Origin: Pseudomonas donghuensis
GTDB lineage: Bacteria > Pseudomonadota > Gammaproteobacteria > Pseudomonadales > Pseudomonadaceae
Direction: 5' to 3'
Assembly: GCF_000259195.1 (NCBI RefSeq)
Contig: NZ_AJJP01000155.1
Coordinates: 1-64,000, forward strand
DNA: 64,000 bases
Both the position numbers and the translations under genes were made by a program. A model generated the notes under the pieces. That model had not been told where the DNA came from. It was given only the letters and a program-made list of their open reading frames with translations, and did not search any database. Positions 51,331 through 60,127 of the stretch are shown piece after piece; position 1 is the stretch's first letter; each line of letters begins with the position of its first letter.

Positions 51331-52770
51331 TCATGCCGCGCCAGCAGAACCCTTGACTGCAGCGCTGATGCCCAGGCGTTGTTCACGCTTCTTGCGCGTG
51401 ACCCAGTAGACGAAATAGCACCAGGCAATGAACGGCAGGCCGAAGTACAGGGCGATTCGCTGGGCCGGGTCGAAGGCAATGCCGACGCACGCCAGCAAGC
51501 AGCACAGCAAGGCGCCAAGCGGCACCCAAGGGTAGCCACGCACGCGAAAGTGCAGATCTTCCACCCGGCCGCCGCCGGCGATGTACTGCCGCCGGAAGGC
51601 CATCTGGCTGGCGGCAATGCTCATCCACACCACCACGACCGCAAGCCCGGAGATCGAGACCAGGGCCAGGTACACGGTGTCCGGGGCAAGCACGCTGCTG
51701 AGCAACGAGGCCAGCGCCCCGGCCATGCTCAGGATGATCGCGTTGACCGGCGTACCGCGCTGGGACAGGCGCGCATAGCACTTGGGCATGTGGCCCTGGT
51801 CGCTCAAGGTCCAGAGCATCCTCGATGCGGCGTACAGGCCAGAGTTGGCGGCAGACAGCAAGGCGGTGATGATCACGAAGTTCATGATGTCCGCCGAATA
51901 GGGAATGCCGATCAGCTCGAACACCACCACGAACGGGCTTTCCACCAGGCCGGCCTGCTCGCGCGGCAGCAGCGTGGCGAGGACGAAGATCGTGCCGACA
52001 AAAAACAGCGCCAGGCGCAAGATGGTGGTGCGAATGGCCTTGGGCACGCTGGTTTGCGGGTCCTGGGCTTCACCGGCGGCAATCCCGATCAGCTCGGTGC
52101 CGGAGAAGGCGAACGACACCGCCAGCAGGGTCATGGCAATCGGCAAGAATCCGGTCGGGAACAACCCTTCGCGGGTGAAGTTGCCAAGGCCAACACCCTG
52201 TAGCTGCTGAACCTCGAAGACCCCGCAGATGGCCCCGCCGCCGATGACGATGAAGGTCAACACGGTGATGACCTTGATCAGCGACAGCCAGAACTCGGTT
52301 TCGGCAAACAGGCGCACCGACACCACATTGCTGACGAACACGGCGATGGCAAACAGCGCACTCCAGCTCCATACCGGTGTGTCCGGGAACCAGCGCACCA
52401 TGAGGATCCCCGCCGCAGTGAACTCCGAACCGATTGCCACGGCCCAGGTCAGCCAGTACAGCCAGGCCACGGTATAGCCGGTGCCGGGGCCCAGGTAGCG
52501 GGTGGCGTAACTGCTGAACGAGCCGGTTTCCGGCATTTGTACTGCCAGCTCGCCCAGGCAGACCATCACCAGGTAGACCATGACGGCGCCAATGATGTAG
52601 GCAATCACCGCGCCGAGTGGCCCTGCCTGGTTAACCGTGTAGCCGGTGGTCAGAAACAGGCCGGTGCCGATGACGCCACCCAGGGCCAGCATGACGATGT
52701 GACGGGTCTGCATCTGCTTGTGAAACTCGGCCCCGCATGCGGGCTGGCCTTCTTTGAGCTGAGTCTGCAT
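51331..52770 (-). CDS. APC-family amino acid permease
   Basis: A 479-residue membrane transporter of the amino acid-polyamine-cation family, AAT subgroup. It has 12 helices. The first helix motif [20 protein letters not shown] and [19 protein letters not shown] are diagnostic. This subgroup imports lysine, GABA, arginine, S-methylmethionine and similar compounds. It sits between the PLP gamma-enzyme and the LysR gene and probably imports the cluster's substrate. The start at MQTQLKEGQ is chosen for family length; MRTRK five codons earlier is the alternative. Confidence 0.9.
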   Translation of the reverse strand: MQTQLKEGQPACGAEFHKQMQTRHIVMLALGGVIGTGLFLTTGYTVNQAGPLGAVIAYIIGAVMVYLVMVCLGELAVQMPETGSFSSYATRYLGPGTGYTVAWLYWLTWAVAIGSEFTAAGILMVRWFPDTPVWSWSALFAIAVFVSNVVSVRLFAETEFWLSLIKVITVLTFIVIGGGAICGVFEVQQLQGVGLGNFTREGLFPTGFLPIAMTLLAVSFAFSGTELIGIAAGEAQDPQTSVPKAIRTTILRLALFFVGTIFVLATLLPREQAGLVESPFVVVFELIGIPYSADIMNFVIITALLSAANSGLYAASRMLWTLSDQGHMPKCYARLSQRGTPVNAIILSMAGALASLLSSVLAPDTVYLALVSISGLAVVVVWMSIAASQMAFRRQYIAGGGRVEDLHFRVRGYPWVPLGALLCCLLACVGIAFDPAQRIALYFGLPFIAWCYFVYWVTRKKREQRLGISAAVKGSAGAA

Positions 52771-52905
52771 TTTTCTTGTTCTCATGAAAGGGACATTCGC
52801 TGCCACCCCGGACGGGGCAGCAGGCGTTGAATGGCCGTCAGGTTTTATTGTTTTGAATTTTCATGAAGAGACCGAGCGACGGTTAGATCGAACGTCTTCG
52901 CTCAA

Positions 52906-54165
52906 CTAGGCTTCAACCCCGGGGCACTGAGCCTGCGGCTGTACCGGTTTACCCTGGCCTTGCTCGCGGCGCACCGCAGCAAAGGCATTGCGCAAGTCGG
53001 CCAGCAGGTCGTCGGTATCTTCGATACCGACAGAAATGCGTACCAGCCCTTCCGAGATGCCCAGGGCCTGGCGCTCCTCCAGGGTGTTTTCCACATGGCT
53101 GGTGGTGCGCGCCGGCCCGTAGATGGTCTCGACCGCGCCCAGGTTACCGGCGCGGTGGGCGTACTTGAGGTGTGGCAGCAGACGCACCACCGTTTCCATG
53201 CCACCCTTGAGCACAAAGCTGACGATCGCCCCAAAGCCGCGCATCTGCGCACAGGCAATGGCGTGCCCCGGATGCTGGGCCAGCCCCGGATAATTCACCG
53301 ACTCCACCAGCGCTTCGCTGCACAGGTACTCGGCCAGCACCTGCGCGCTGGCCTGTTGCTGACGGACACGCAAGGCCAGGGTCTTGATGCCACGGATGAT
53401 CAGGTAGGCCGAGAACGGGTCCAGCGCGGCGCCGTTGATCTCGCGATAATGGCGGACCTGGGCCATCAGCGGTTCGGCGCCGCAGACGACGCCACCCAGC
53501 ACATCGCCGTGGCCGGAAAGGAACTTGGTAGCGCTGTGCACCACCACGTCGACGCCAAGCGCCAGGGGGTTCTGGTTCAGCGGCGTGGCAAAGGTGTTGT
53601 CGGCCACCACCAGCGCCCCGACACGCTTGGCGGCTGCGGCCAGGCGCTGGATATCGAGGACCTTGAGGGTCGGGTTGGTCGGCGTTTCCAGGTACAGCAG
53701 CGCGCAACCACGCGCAACTTCGCGCTCGATGGCCTGGGTATCGAGGGTGTCGACCAGCGTCACCTCAACGCCCATGCGTGGCAGGAACTCTTCGAAAATC
53801 TTGTTGGTACCGCCATAGCTGTCGCGGGTCGACACCACGCGCTGGCCCTGGCGCAGGAAGCTGTGCAGCACGCCGCTGATCGCTGCCATCCCGGAGCTGA
53901 ACGCCACCGCCGCTTCGGCCGCTTCCAGTTCGCAGAGCTTGTCTTCCAGCACGCAGACCGTGGGGTTGCTCATGCGGCTGTAGATAAAGCCCGGCGCCTT
54001 GCCCAACGCCACGTCATACCAGGCATCGATGTCCTGATAGCCATAGGCGGCGCTCAACACAATGGGCGTCTGAGTAGCGTTGTAGGGGTGCCCGCCCTGC
54101 TCGCCACCCCACACCACCCGGGTTCCGGATCCTGCGCCCTGATCGAGCTTTGTCTTGTTGTTCAT
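52906..54165 (-). CDS. Cystathionine gamma-synthase-family PLP enzyme, candidate canavanine gamma-lyase
   Basis: A 419-residue PLP enzyme of the Cys/Met metabolism family (gamma-synthases and gamma-lyases). The PLP lysine is Lys214 in VVHSATKFLSGHGDVLGG. YSR at residues 62-64 contacts the phosphate, and SYGGTNKIFEEFL carries the tyrosine that stacks on the cofactor. The methionine gamma-lyase cysteine (YGCT) is glycine here, so methionine gamma-lyase is less likely. The neighbours (permease, homoserine dehydrogenase, aldehyde dehydrogenase) fit release of a gamma substituent to yield homoserine, as in the reported canavanine gamma-lyase pathway. The family is certain; the substrate is a hypothesis. 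Confidence 0.85.
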   Translation of the reverse strand: MNNKTKLDQGAGSGTRVVWGGEQGGHPYNATQTPIVLSAAYGYQDIDAWYDVALGKAPGFIYSRMSNPTVCVLEDKLCELEAAEAAVAFSSGMAAISGVLHSFLRQGQRVVSTRDSYGGTNKIFEEFLPRMGVEVTLVDTLDTQAIEREVARGCALLYLETPTNPTLKVLDIQRLAAAAKRVGALVVADNTFATPLNQNPLALGVDVVVHSATKFLSGHGDVLGGVVCGAEPLMAQVRHYREINGAALDPFSAYLIIRGIKTLALRVRQQQASAQVLAEYLCSEALVESVNYPGLAQHPGHAIACAQMRGFGAIVSFVLKGGMETVVRLLPHLKYAHRAGNLGAVETIYGPARTTSHVENTLEERQALGISEGLVRISVGIEDTDDLLADLRNAFAAVRREQGQGKPVQPQAQCPGVEA

Positions 54166-54300
54166 AGTGGTCTCGCATCGAAGAAGCACCGCAGTGCTCC
54201 GATTGGGGATGCGAGGACTATAGGGAAGCCCGGTCAGGCTGAAAAACGATCTAATCCGGGCCTGAGGCACGGTTTTTTTAATGGCTGGCGGCCCCTGGAT

Positions 54301-54711
54301 TCAGACCGGGGCATGGGTACTGTGCTGGTAGTGGTGGCTGATGCCGATGTCGTCCCGGTCGAGCGGGCAGTCCAGCTCCAGCACCAGACCGCCGGGCAGG
54401 CTGACAAAGACCTGGCAGACACGTTCTTGCGGCAACACCGCGACCTGGTACGGCAAGCCGCTGGCACGCACCCGCTCAAGCACGGCCGACGCGGGATGCG
54501 CGGTGCGCAAGGCCAGGTGGTTGAAGCGCGTGTGCTCACCTTCGATCAGGTGCACCAGCGCCTGGCCACCCTGGTACAACCAGTGCCCCGGGAACGGAAA
54601 CGCCGGCCTCGGCCCAGGCTCGACGCCCAGCAAGGTTTGCAGCGCAGCCTGAAGATCGCCGTCGGCGGATGTGTTGAAGGCTAAATGATCGAACTGAAAA
54701 TCAAGGGACAT
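54301..54711 (-). CDS. VOC-family protein, first gene of the amino-acid cluster
   Basis: A 136-residue VOC-fold protein: FQFDHLAFNTSADGDLQAAL at the start, HTRFNHLALRTAHPASAVLE in the middle and FVSLPGGLVLELDCPLDRDD near the end. The two His and the Glu typical of the metal site can be placed. It is the promoter-proximal gene of the run and lies 278 bp from the divergent mechanosensitive channel gene. It may bind or transform an intermediate (VOC proteins include lyases and isomerases). The role is unknown. Confidence 0.78.
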   Translation of the reverse strand: MSLDFQFDHLAFNTSADGDLQAALQTLLGVEPGPRPAFPFPGHWLYQGGQALVHLIEGEHTRFNHLALRTAHPASAVLERVRASGLPYQVAVLPQERVCQVFVSLPGGLVLELDCPLDRDDIGISHHYQHSTHAPV

Positions 54712-54989
54712 GCTGAGCACCTCGCAAGGCCTGGGACGGATGTCGAGATGATCGGTTATTGAAAGTCCCTGATAAACGGGGCTAAAAGGACATGACTTAT
54801 TAATATTTTTTACAAGCTGGCGTGGTAGCCCTGGCCAACGCCGTGGTGGCGGTTGAACGGCGCTCTCATACCCGCAAGCCCTCACAGCAGCGCCAATGAA
54901 GGCTTTCCCTCAACCGATGCCCCGCGCAAATACCTTGTAATGACCTACCCTCAAAAGCTGGGAGATCAATTACCGAACCGGGCATTACC

Positions 54990-57374
54990 ATGCGCAATGC
55001 TTTTAAGATCATCGGCATCATCACCCTCGCCCTGCTGCAGCTGAGTGCCCTTGGGCAGGCCGCCGAACCACCCGCGCCTGCAACCGCCACGGCTGCCGCG
55101 CCGGCCGTCAAGGTGACGCAGAACGACCTGCAAGCCTTGCAACTGCGCCTGGACAGCCTCAAGCAGCAGATTTCCCAAGCCAACAACTACAACCAGCTCG
55201 AAGGCCCGCAGGATCGACTGCAGGCGCTGATCGTCGATATCGACCGCCTGTCCACTGCGCTATTACCTGAACAGGCGCAGTTGCGCGCGCAGTTGGAGGT
55301 GCTGGGCCCGGCGCAGGTCGACGCCCCGGTAGCGAGCACCTCGGACATTGCCGCGCAACGCAAGGCACTCACCGAACAGAAGGACAGCCTGGATGCCACC
55401 CTCACCACCCTGGCGACGCTGAAGGAAAGTGCCACCAACCTGCTGACGCAAATTGCCGGCATTCGCCGCACCATGCTCGAAAGCGAACTGACCCTGAGCA
55501 CCCACAGCCTGCTCAACCCGGCATTCTGGTTGCCGGTGTTCAACCCCTTGCCCGACGACCGCCAGCGCCTGCAGGCGTTCTTCGCTGAGCTTGGCAGCAC
55601 CGCCGGGGCCGTCTGGCAACCCGGCCAGCGCGTCTCCACCGTGGTGCTGGTGTTGCTCGCCCTGTTGGTCTGGACCCTGGGCCGCCGGCTGGTGGAGCGC
55701 TGGCTGGCCTGGGCCTGCATGAACCGCGTGCCCGAGGGCCGCTTGCGCCGCAGCTCGCTGGCCCTGGCCTCGGTACTGGCAACCCTGCTGGCCACCGGCG
55801 TTGCCCTGGAGCTGCTGTTTTACGCCTGCACCCGCCACCTGCCGTTGCCTGCCATGCTGGCGACATTCTCGGAGGAATTCGAAAAGCTCGCGTATACCTG
55901 TGTGCTGATCACAGGGTTGAGCCGGGCGTTGCTGTCGACCCAGCATCCCTCCTGGCGGCTACCCGATATCGCCGACCCGGTAGCGCTGGCCTTGCAGCCG
56001 TTTGCCCGCTGGCTGGCGGGCGCCCTGCTGGTGCTGGTGACCCTGGTGCAGATTTGCAACGCCGCCGGCATGAGCAACCCGTTGGTCATTGCCGGGCGCG
56101 GCATCGCCGCCTCGGTGATCACCGGCCTGATCATCGCCCTGCTGGTGCGCACCAGCAGCACCCGCCGGGCGATGGCTGCCGCCGGTGACGCGCCGGAAGC
56201 CGCCTCGACCATGGCCGGGGTGATCTACACCATCGCCAGCATCGCCATGCTCACCTCGGTGATTGCCCTGCTCACCGGCTATGTGTCGCTGGCGCGCTTT
56301 GTCACCTATGAGGTGGTCTGGGTGTTTATCCTGCTGGCCGGTTTCTACCTGCTGATGCAGGCGTTCAAGGACGGCTGCGAATACCTGTTCTCGCCCAGGC
56401 AGGCCAGCGGCAAGGCGCTCAAGGAATTGCTGGGCATCGGTGACCGGCGCCTGGATCAGATCGAGACCCTGATTTGCGGTTTCGGTCGGGCTGGGTTGTT
56501 GTTGCTGGCGGTCATCACCCTGTTCGTCGGTGGTATCGGGACCACCCTCGGCCAACTGATCAGCAACATCGCCGCGTTTCTCAGCGGCGCCGGCTTGCGC
56601 CAGTTCAACATCATTCCGGGGCACCTGTTCAATGCGGCGCTGGCCCTGATGCTGGGCATCTACCTGATCCGCACCCTGCGCCGCTGGCTGGATAACGAGT
56701 TCCTGCCCAAGACCGACATGGACCCGGGCATGTGCGCCTCGCTCAGCACCCTGTTCGCCAACATCGGCTATGCCCTGGTGATCCTCCTGACCCTGTCGTC
56801 GCTGGGGGTCAAATGGACCAACCTGGCCTGGATCGTCAGCGCGCTGTCGGTAGGCATCGGTTTCGGTCTGCAGGAGATCGTCAAGAACTTCGTCTCCGGC
56901 CTGATCCTGCTCACCGAGCGCCCGGTCAAGGTTGGCGACCTGATCAGCATCAGCGGGGTCGAGGGCGACATCCGCCGCATCAACGTACGCGCCACCGAGA
57001 TCCAGCTGAGCGACCGCTCGATCGTCATCGTGCCCAACTCGCAACTGATCTCGCAGAACCTGCGCAACGTCACCCTCGGCGGCAGTGCCCAGGGGGTGGC
57101 GACCCTGGAGCTGGTGTTCCCCCTGGACATCGACCCCGAGCAGGTGCAGACCCTGCTCTACGACACCTACCTGGAGCACGAGACGATCCTCGACAAACCT
57201 GCGCCGTTCGTACGCTTCAGTAACCTCACCGCAGAGGGCATCACCTTGAAGGTCACCGGCTACGTCAGCAGCCCGCGCATTGTCGCCACGACCAAGAGTG
57301 ACCTGTTGTTCGAGATTCTCAAGCGGCTGGCGGCGGCGGGCATCCAACTGGCCAAGCCTGCGGCTACAACCTGA
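54990..57374 (+). CDS. Large MscS-family mechanosensitive channel with DUF3772
   Basis: A 794-residue channel of the MscS family. A signal-like first helix is followed by a periplasmic coiled-coil region (LRLDSLKQQISQANNYNQLE) of DUF3772 type, then about ten membrane helices. The MscS pore and beta domain follow: ALSVGIGFGLQEIVKNFVSG and LILLTERPVKVGDLISISGV. It opens when membrane tension rises and protects against osmotic downshock. Larger relatives with periplasmic parts (MscM/YjeP and YbiO types) are often stress-specific. It is divergent from the VOC-led cluster. Confidence 0.9.
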   Translation: MRNAFKIIGIITLALLQLSALGQAAEPPAPATATAAAPAVKVTQNDLQALQLRLDSLKQQISQANNYNQLEGPQDRLQALIVDIDRLSTALLPEQAQLRAQLEVLGPAQVDAPVASTSDIAAQRKALTEQKDSLDATLTTLATLKESATNLLTQIAGIRRTMLESELTLSTHSLLNPAFWLPVFNPLPDDRQRLQAFFAELGSTAGAVWQPGQRVSTVVLVLLALLVWTLGRRLVERWLAWACMNRVPEGRLRRSSLALASVLATLLATGVALELLFYACTRHLPLPAMLATFSEEFEKLAYTCVLITGLSRALLSTQHPSWRLPDIADPVALALQPFARWLAGALLVLVTLVQICNAAGMSNPLVIAGRGIAASVITGLIIALLVRTSSTRRAMAAAGDAPEAASTMAGVIYTIASIAMLTSVIALLTGYVSLARFVTYEVVWVFILLAGFYLLMQAFKDGCEYLFSPRQASGKALKELLGIGDRRLDQIETLICGFGRAGLLLLAVITLFVGGIGTTLGQLISNIAAFLSGAGLRQFNIIPGHLFNAALALMLGIYLIRTLRRWLDNEFLPKTDMDPGMCASLSTLFANIGYALVILLTLSSLGVKWTNLAWIVSALSVGIGFGLQEIVKNFVSGLILLTERPVKVGDLISISGVEGDIRRINVRATEIQLSDRSIVIVPNSQLISQNLRNVTLGGSAQGVATLELVFPLDIDPEQVQTLLYDTYLEHETILDKPAPFVRFSNLTAEGITLKVTGYVSSPRIVATTKSDLLFEILKRLAAAGIQLAKPAATT

Positions 57375-57392
57375 GCTGCGCACAGACCAGGA

Positions 57393-57665
57393 TCAGTACT
57401 CCCTCTCATCCTTGGTGATCTTGCCGCTGTTGGCATCGACGTTGAATTCATACTTCATCCCGTCTTGCTTGATGCCCTCGCCCTCCCAGTGGTCCTCTTC
57501 GGCCTCAATCTTGATGATCCTGGTGTAGCCGGCGGCTTTGAGGGTCGCCTCGGCTTCGGCCTGGTCGACTTTCCAGTCGTCGCCAGGCTGCTGGGCCCAC
57601 ACTGGCGTGGCGGCCATTGCGCCGAGCAGGGCCAGGCCGGCAAACATCGTGGTCAGCGGTTTCAT
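57393..57665 (-). CDS. Exported PepSY-domain protein
   Basis: A 90-residue periplasmic protein. A signal peptide ends TPVWAQQ. The mature part is a single PepSY-like unit: DDWKVDQAEAEATLKAAGYT, IIKIEAEEDHWEGEG and KYEFNVDANSGKITKDEREY. PepSY proteins are thought to inhibit proteases or bind metal; the real role is unknown. The ATG at 57665 fits the signal peptide. Its stop is 18 bp from the convergent channel gene. Confidence 0.85.
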   Translation of the reverse strand: MKPLTTMFAGLALLGAMAATPVWAQQPGDDWKVDQAEAEATLKAAGYTRIIKIEAEEDHWEGEGIKQDGMKYEFNVDANSGKITKDEREY

Positions 57666-57747
57666 CGCAGGGTTTCCTGTGTGGCATGCAGGTAGTCGAT
57701 AGACCTCTGGCTCGCGAGTGGGTTCGAACTGCTCGCCCAGCGACGAC

Positions 57748-57894
57748 TTATTTGTCGGTGCCGGGCTCATGCTGGCGGGCTATGCGCTCCTCACGCCGCC
57801 GTCGCCGGACCACCGCAGCGCCCCAGGCCAGCACGCCGGCAGAGGCGATCAGCATCGCCGCCAATAACAAGTAGCCCCAGTGAACCTTTATCAT
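57748..57894 (-). CDS. Small single-pass membrane protein, 48 aa
   Basis: A 48-codon open frame reads MIKVHWGYLLLAAMLIASAG, followed by VLAWGAAVVRRRREERIARQ and a short acidic tail. One membrane helix is followed by a strongly basic stretch, a typical inner-membrane topology with the C-terminus inside. It lies upstream of the PepSY gene on the same strand. No family is recognised, but coding is supported by the clean pattern and lack of rare codons. Confidence 0.55.
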   Translation of the reverse strand: MIKVHWGYLLLAAMLIASAGVLAWGAAVVRRRRREERIARQHEPGTDK

Positions 57895-57983
57895 GCTGCG
57901 CCACCTGGGGCCCCGAACAAGCCCTCACTGATCGATATTCCTGGATCCGCGCTACTTCGACCGGTGAGCCAGTACCTTGATGT

Positions 57984-58715
57984 TCAAGTATAGCCAATGC
58001 CGCTGGCCACTTTGATCAGGGCCAGATGCAATGGATAGAACCAGTAGCCCCAGCGGCCGACGCGCCACAGGTGCTGCCGCACCTCCAGCCGTAACAACGC
58101 CAGCCCCAGGGGCGCAGAGACGAACGCTGTGCCCAGGGCCATGAGCGCGATCAATTGCAGCGGGTGCTCGCGCAACCACAGGTTGGTCAGGTTCGCTGCC
58201 AATGCCAGCACCGCGGGCAGCAGCCAGGTCAGCGACCGGTAGCGCATGGCCAACAGAAAAGCGCCCGGCAACAACACCCCGGGCAACCCGTACATCAACC
58301 ACTCCGACAGCAGCGCCGCGGCCGCTACCGTCGCCAGTGCAACCAGCCCGCTGCTGCGGGTGCGATGGTGCAGCCCCCAGGCGACCAACAAGCCCAGCGC
58401 CAGGGTCGGCATCACGTTGAGCGTCGGCGACGGGCCATTGAGCCAGCGATAGGGCCACTCCGAGAGCAGCGCGAAAACCACCAGCCCTTGCACGTAGCGG
58501 GCATTGGCGGCGGTATAGGCGTGCCCGGGCGTGTTGCGCGCCAGGTTGGCGGCAATTGCCAGGCAGAACCAGGGGAACGCCAGGCGGCCGACGACAAACA
58601 GCCAGTGCGCGGCGGGCCAGATAAACCGCAGGTGATCGGCGACCATGGCGATGATCGCCAGCCACTTGAGCAGGTCCAGGCCAATGTTGCGCGGGGCGGT
58701 GCGCTGTTCGCTCAT
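57984..58715 (-). CDS. TraX-family membrane protein
   Basis: A 243-residue membrane protein of the TraX family: GLDLLKWLAIIAMVADHLRF at the N-terminus, LSEWPYRWLNG in the middle and GRWGYWFYPLHLALIKVASG at the end. TraX of the F plasmid acetylates pilin; chromosomal copies are of unknown role and may acetylate surface molecules. ATG at 58715 or 58721 could be used. It is divergent from a LexA-boxed small gene, 105 bp from that box. Confidence 0.88.
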   Translation of the reverse strand: MSEQRTAPRNIGLDLLKWLAIIAMVADHLRFIWPAAHWLFVVGRLAFPWFCLAIAANLARNTPGHAYTAANARYVQGLVVFALLSEWPYRWLNGPSPTLNVMPTLALGLLVAWGLHHRTRSSGLVALATVAAAALLSEWLMYGLPGVLLPGAFLLAMRYRSLTWLLPAVLALAANLTNLWLREHPLQLIALMALGTAFVSAPLGLALLRLEVRQHLWRVGRWGYWFYPLHLALIKVASGIGYT

Positions 58716-58819
58716 GTCCATTCCGGGTAAAAACGCTGCTGCTTTGACAATGCCACACCCGGGTGCCCAGCACTCGCAGTTTGTCGGCTGGGCTGGCAAA
58801 AGGTTGCAAACATGGATTA

Positions 58820-58835
58820 CTGTATATGCATACAG
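58820..58835. promoter_or_regulatory. LexA (SOS) box
   Basis: CTGTATATGCATACAG matches CTG-N10-CAG with the TATA-rich centre typical of Pseudomonas LexA sites. It ends 15 bp before the first ATG of the small downstream gene, so it could overlap that promoter. TraX starts 105 bp away on the other strand and is a less likely target. Confidence 0.75.
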
Positions 58836-58850
58836 CATCAACGAGTACAC

Positions 58851-59159
58851 ATGATGAACGACTACGATGAAGACTTCGCCGCGCCTGATTCACCGACCCT
58901 GGTGGAAATGTGGAAGCATCAGGTGGTACTGATGACCAACGAAGCCGAGTACCTCAACACCGAGTTGCTCAAGGCCCGGCAGAACATTGCCAAGCTGGTG
59001 GCGATCAATGCCGAGCTTGCGGACCAGTTACGTGGTGTGCGCAGCGCGGACATCCTGACGCCACCGAACCTGTGGGAGTCGGCCTTGCCGGCGATCGAGC
59101 GCGCAGCGCTCGCAAATCCAGGCGCCGCCGCACACTTCACTGCGCCTCCTCGACCTTGA
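58851..59159 (+). CDS. Small hypothetical protein, probably SOS-controlled
   Basis: A 102-residue protein. It is acidic at the N-terminus ([17 protein letters not shown]). A long helix follows: [20 protein letters not shown], then [20 protein letters not shown], a probable coiled coil. The C-terminus is proline- and alanine-rich. Two ATGs (58851, 58854) are possible. No family is recognised. A LexA box lies just upstream, so DNA damage should induce it. It converges with the PtrR-like gene; the 3' ends overlap by 23 bp. Confidence 0.65.
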   Translation: MMNDYDEDFAAPDSPTLVEMWKHQVVLMTNEAEYLNTELLKARQNIAKLVAINAELADQLRGVRSADILTPPNLWESALPAIERAALANPGAAAHFTAPPRP

Positions 59160-60030
59160 GCACCTCGCCCCGCGCCTCCAGCAACTGCACAAAAGTCCTC
59201 AGGCTGCGCGACACCGTGCCCCGCCGCCACACCAGCCAGGTACGCAGGTAGCGAAAGCGTTGCGACAACGGCCAGACACTGACCGTACTGCACCCGGGCA
59301 TGCTTTCGAGCATGCTGCGCGGCATCAGCGCCAGGCCTGCACCGGCGCTGACGCAGGCGAGCATGCCATGGTACGACTCCATTTCGATGATCTTGCCCGG
59401 CACCGCCTCGTCCTGGGCAAACCAGTTTTCGAAATGATGCCGGTACGAGCAGTTGGCGCGAAAGGCGTAAATGGTCATGCCATTGACCTCGCTGGCGCGG
59501 GTGATCGGCGCATGGTTGAGCGGCGCGATCAGCACCATCTCTTCGACGAACACCGGCACGCCCTCCAGCGCCGGATGCAGCACCGGCCCATCGACAAACG
59601 CCGCACTCAAGCGCCCGGCGAGTACGCCATCGATCATCGCGCCTGAAGGACCGGTGGTCAGGTCCAATTCGACCTTGGCGTAGGCCTGGTTGTACGCCGC
59701 GAGCAACGTCGGAATACGCACAGCGGCGGTGCTTTCCAGCGAGCCGAGGGCGAAGGCGCCTTGCGGCTCGTCACCGGCCACGGTCAGCCGCGCCTCAGCC
59801 ACCAGGTCAAGAATGCGCCGTGCATAGTCGAGGAAGTTCCAGCCCGCTGGCGACAGGCGCAAGCGGCTTTTCTCGCGAATGAACAGCTCGGCACCCAGCT
59901 CCTGCTCCAGCTGCTTGATCCGCGTGGTCAGGTTCGACGGCACGCGGTGGATATGCTGGGCCGCAGCGCTGATGCTGCCTTGTTCGGCCACCGCCTTGAA
60001 CATCTCCAGTTGCACCAGGTCCATGCTCAT
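59137..60030 (-). CDS. ptrR: LysR-family regulator, PtrR-like
   Basis: A 297-residue LysR regulator with [20 protein letters not shown] and [20 protein letters not shown] in the helix-turn-helix. It is divergent from the succinate semialdehyde dehydrogenase gene, the same arrangement as ptrR-sad (yneJ-yneI) in E. coli, where PtrR controls sad. The effector is probably related to putrescine/GABA breakdown. The start is MSMDLVQL at 60030. Confidence 0.85.
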   Translation of the reverse strand: MSMDLVQLEMFKAVAEQGSISAAAQHIHRVPSNLTTRIKQLEQELGAELFIREKSRLRLSPAGWNFLDYARRILDLVAEARLTVAGDEPQGAFALGSLESTAAVRIPTLLAAYNQAYAKVELDLTTGPSGAMIDGVLAGRLSAAFVDGPVLHPALEGVPVFVEEMVLIAPLNHAPITRASEVNGMTIYAFRANCSYRHHFENWFAQDEAVPGKIIEMESYHGMLACVSAGAGLALMPRSMLESMPGCSTVSVWPLSQRFRYLRTWLVWRRGTVSRSLRTFVQLLEARGEVLKVEEAQ

Positions 60031-60127
60031 TCTCTCTACGTGAATGTTTTGCTCAGTATTATTCAGTTTCAGGCAAAGATACAACGCAGTAGTCTGAAGC
60101 CGTTCTTCTCCCCTCAGGACCGCCGTG

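Noticed and set aside
55959-57383. Open frame of 474 codons antisense to the mechanosensitive channel
   Set aside because: The channel reading has membrane helices and the MscS domain; the antisense reading is charged low-complexity sequence.
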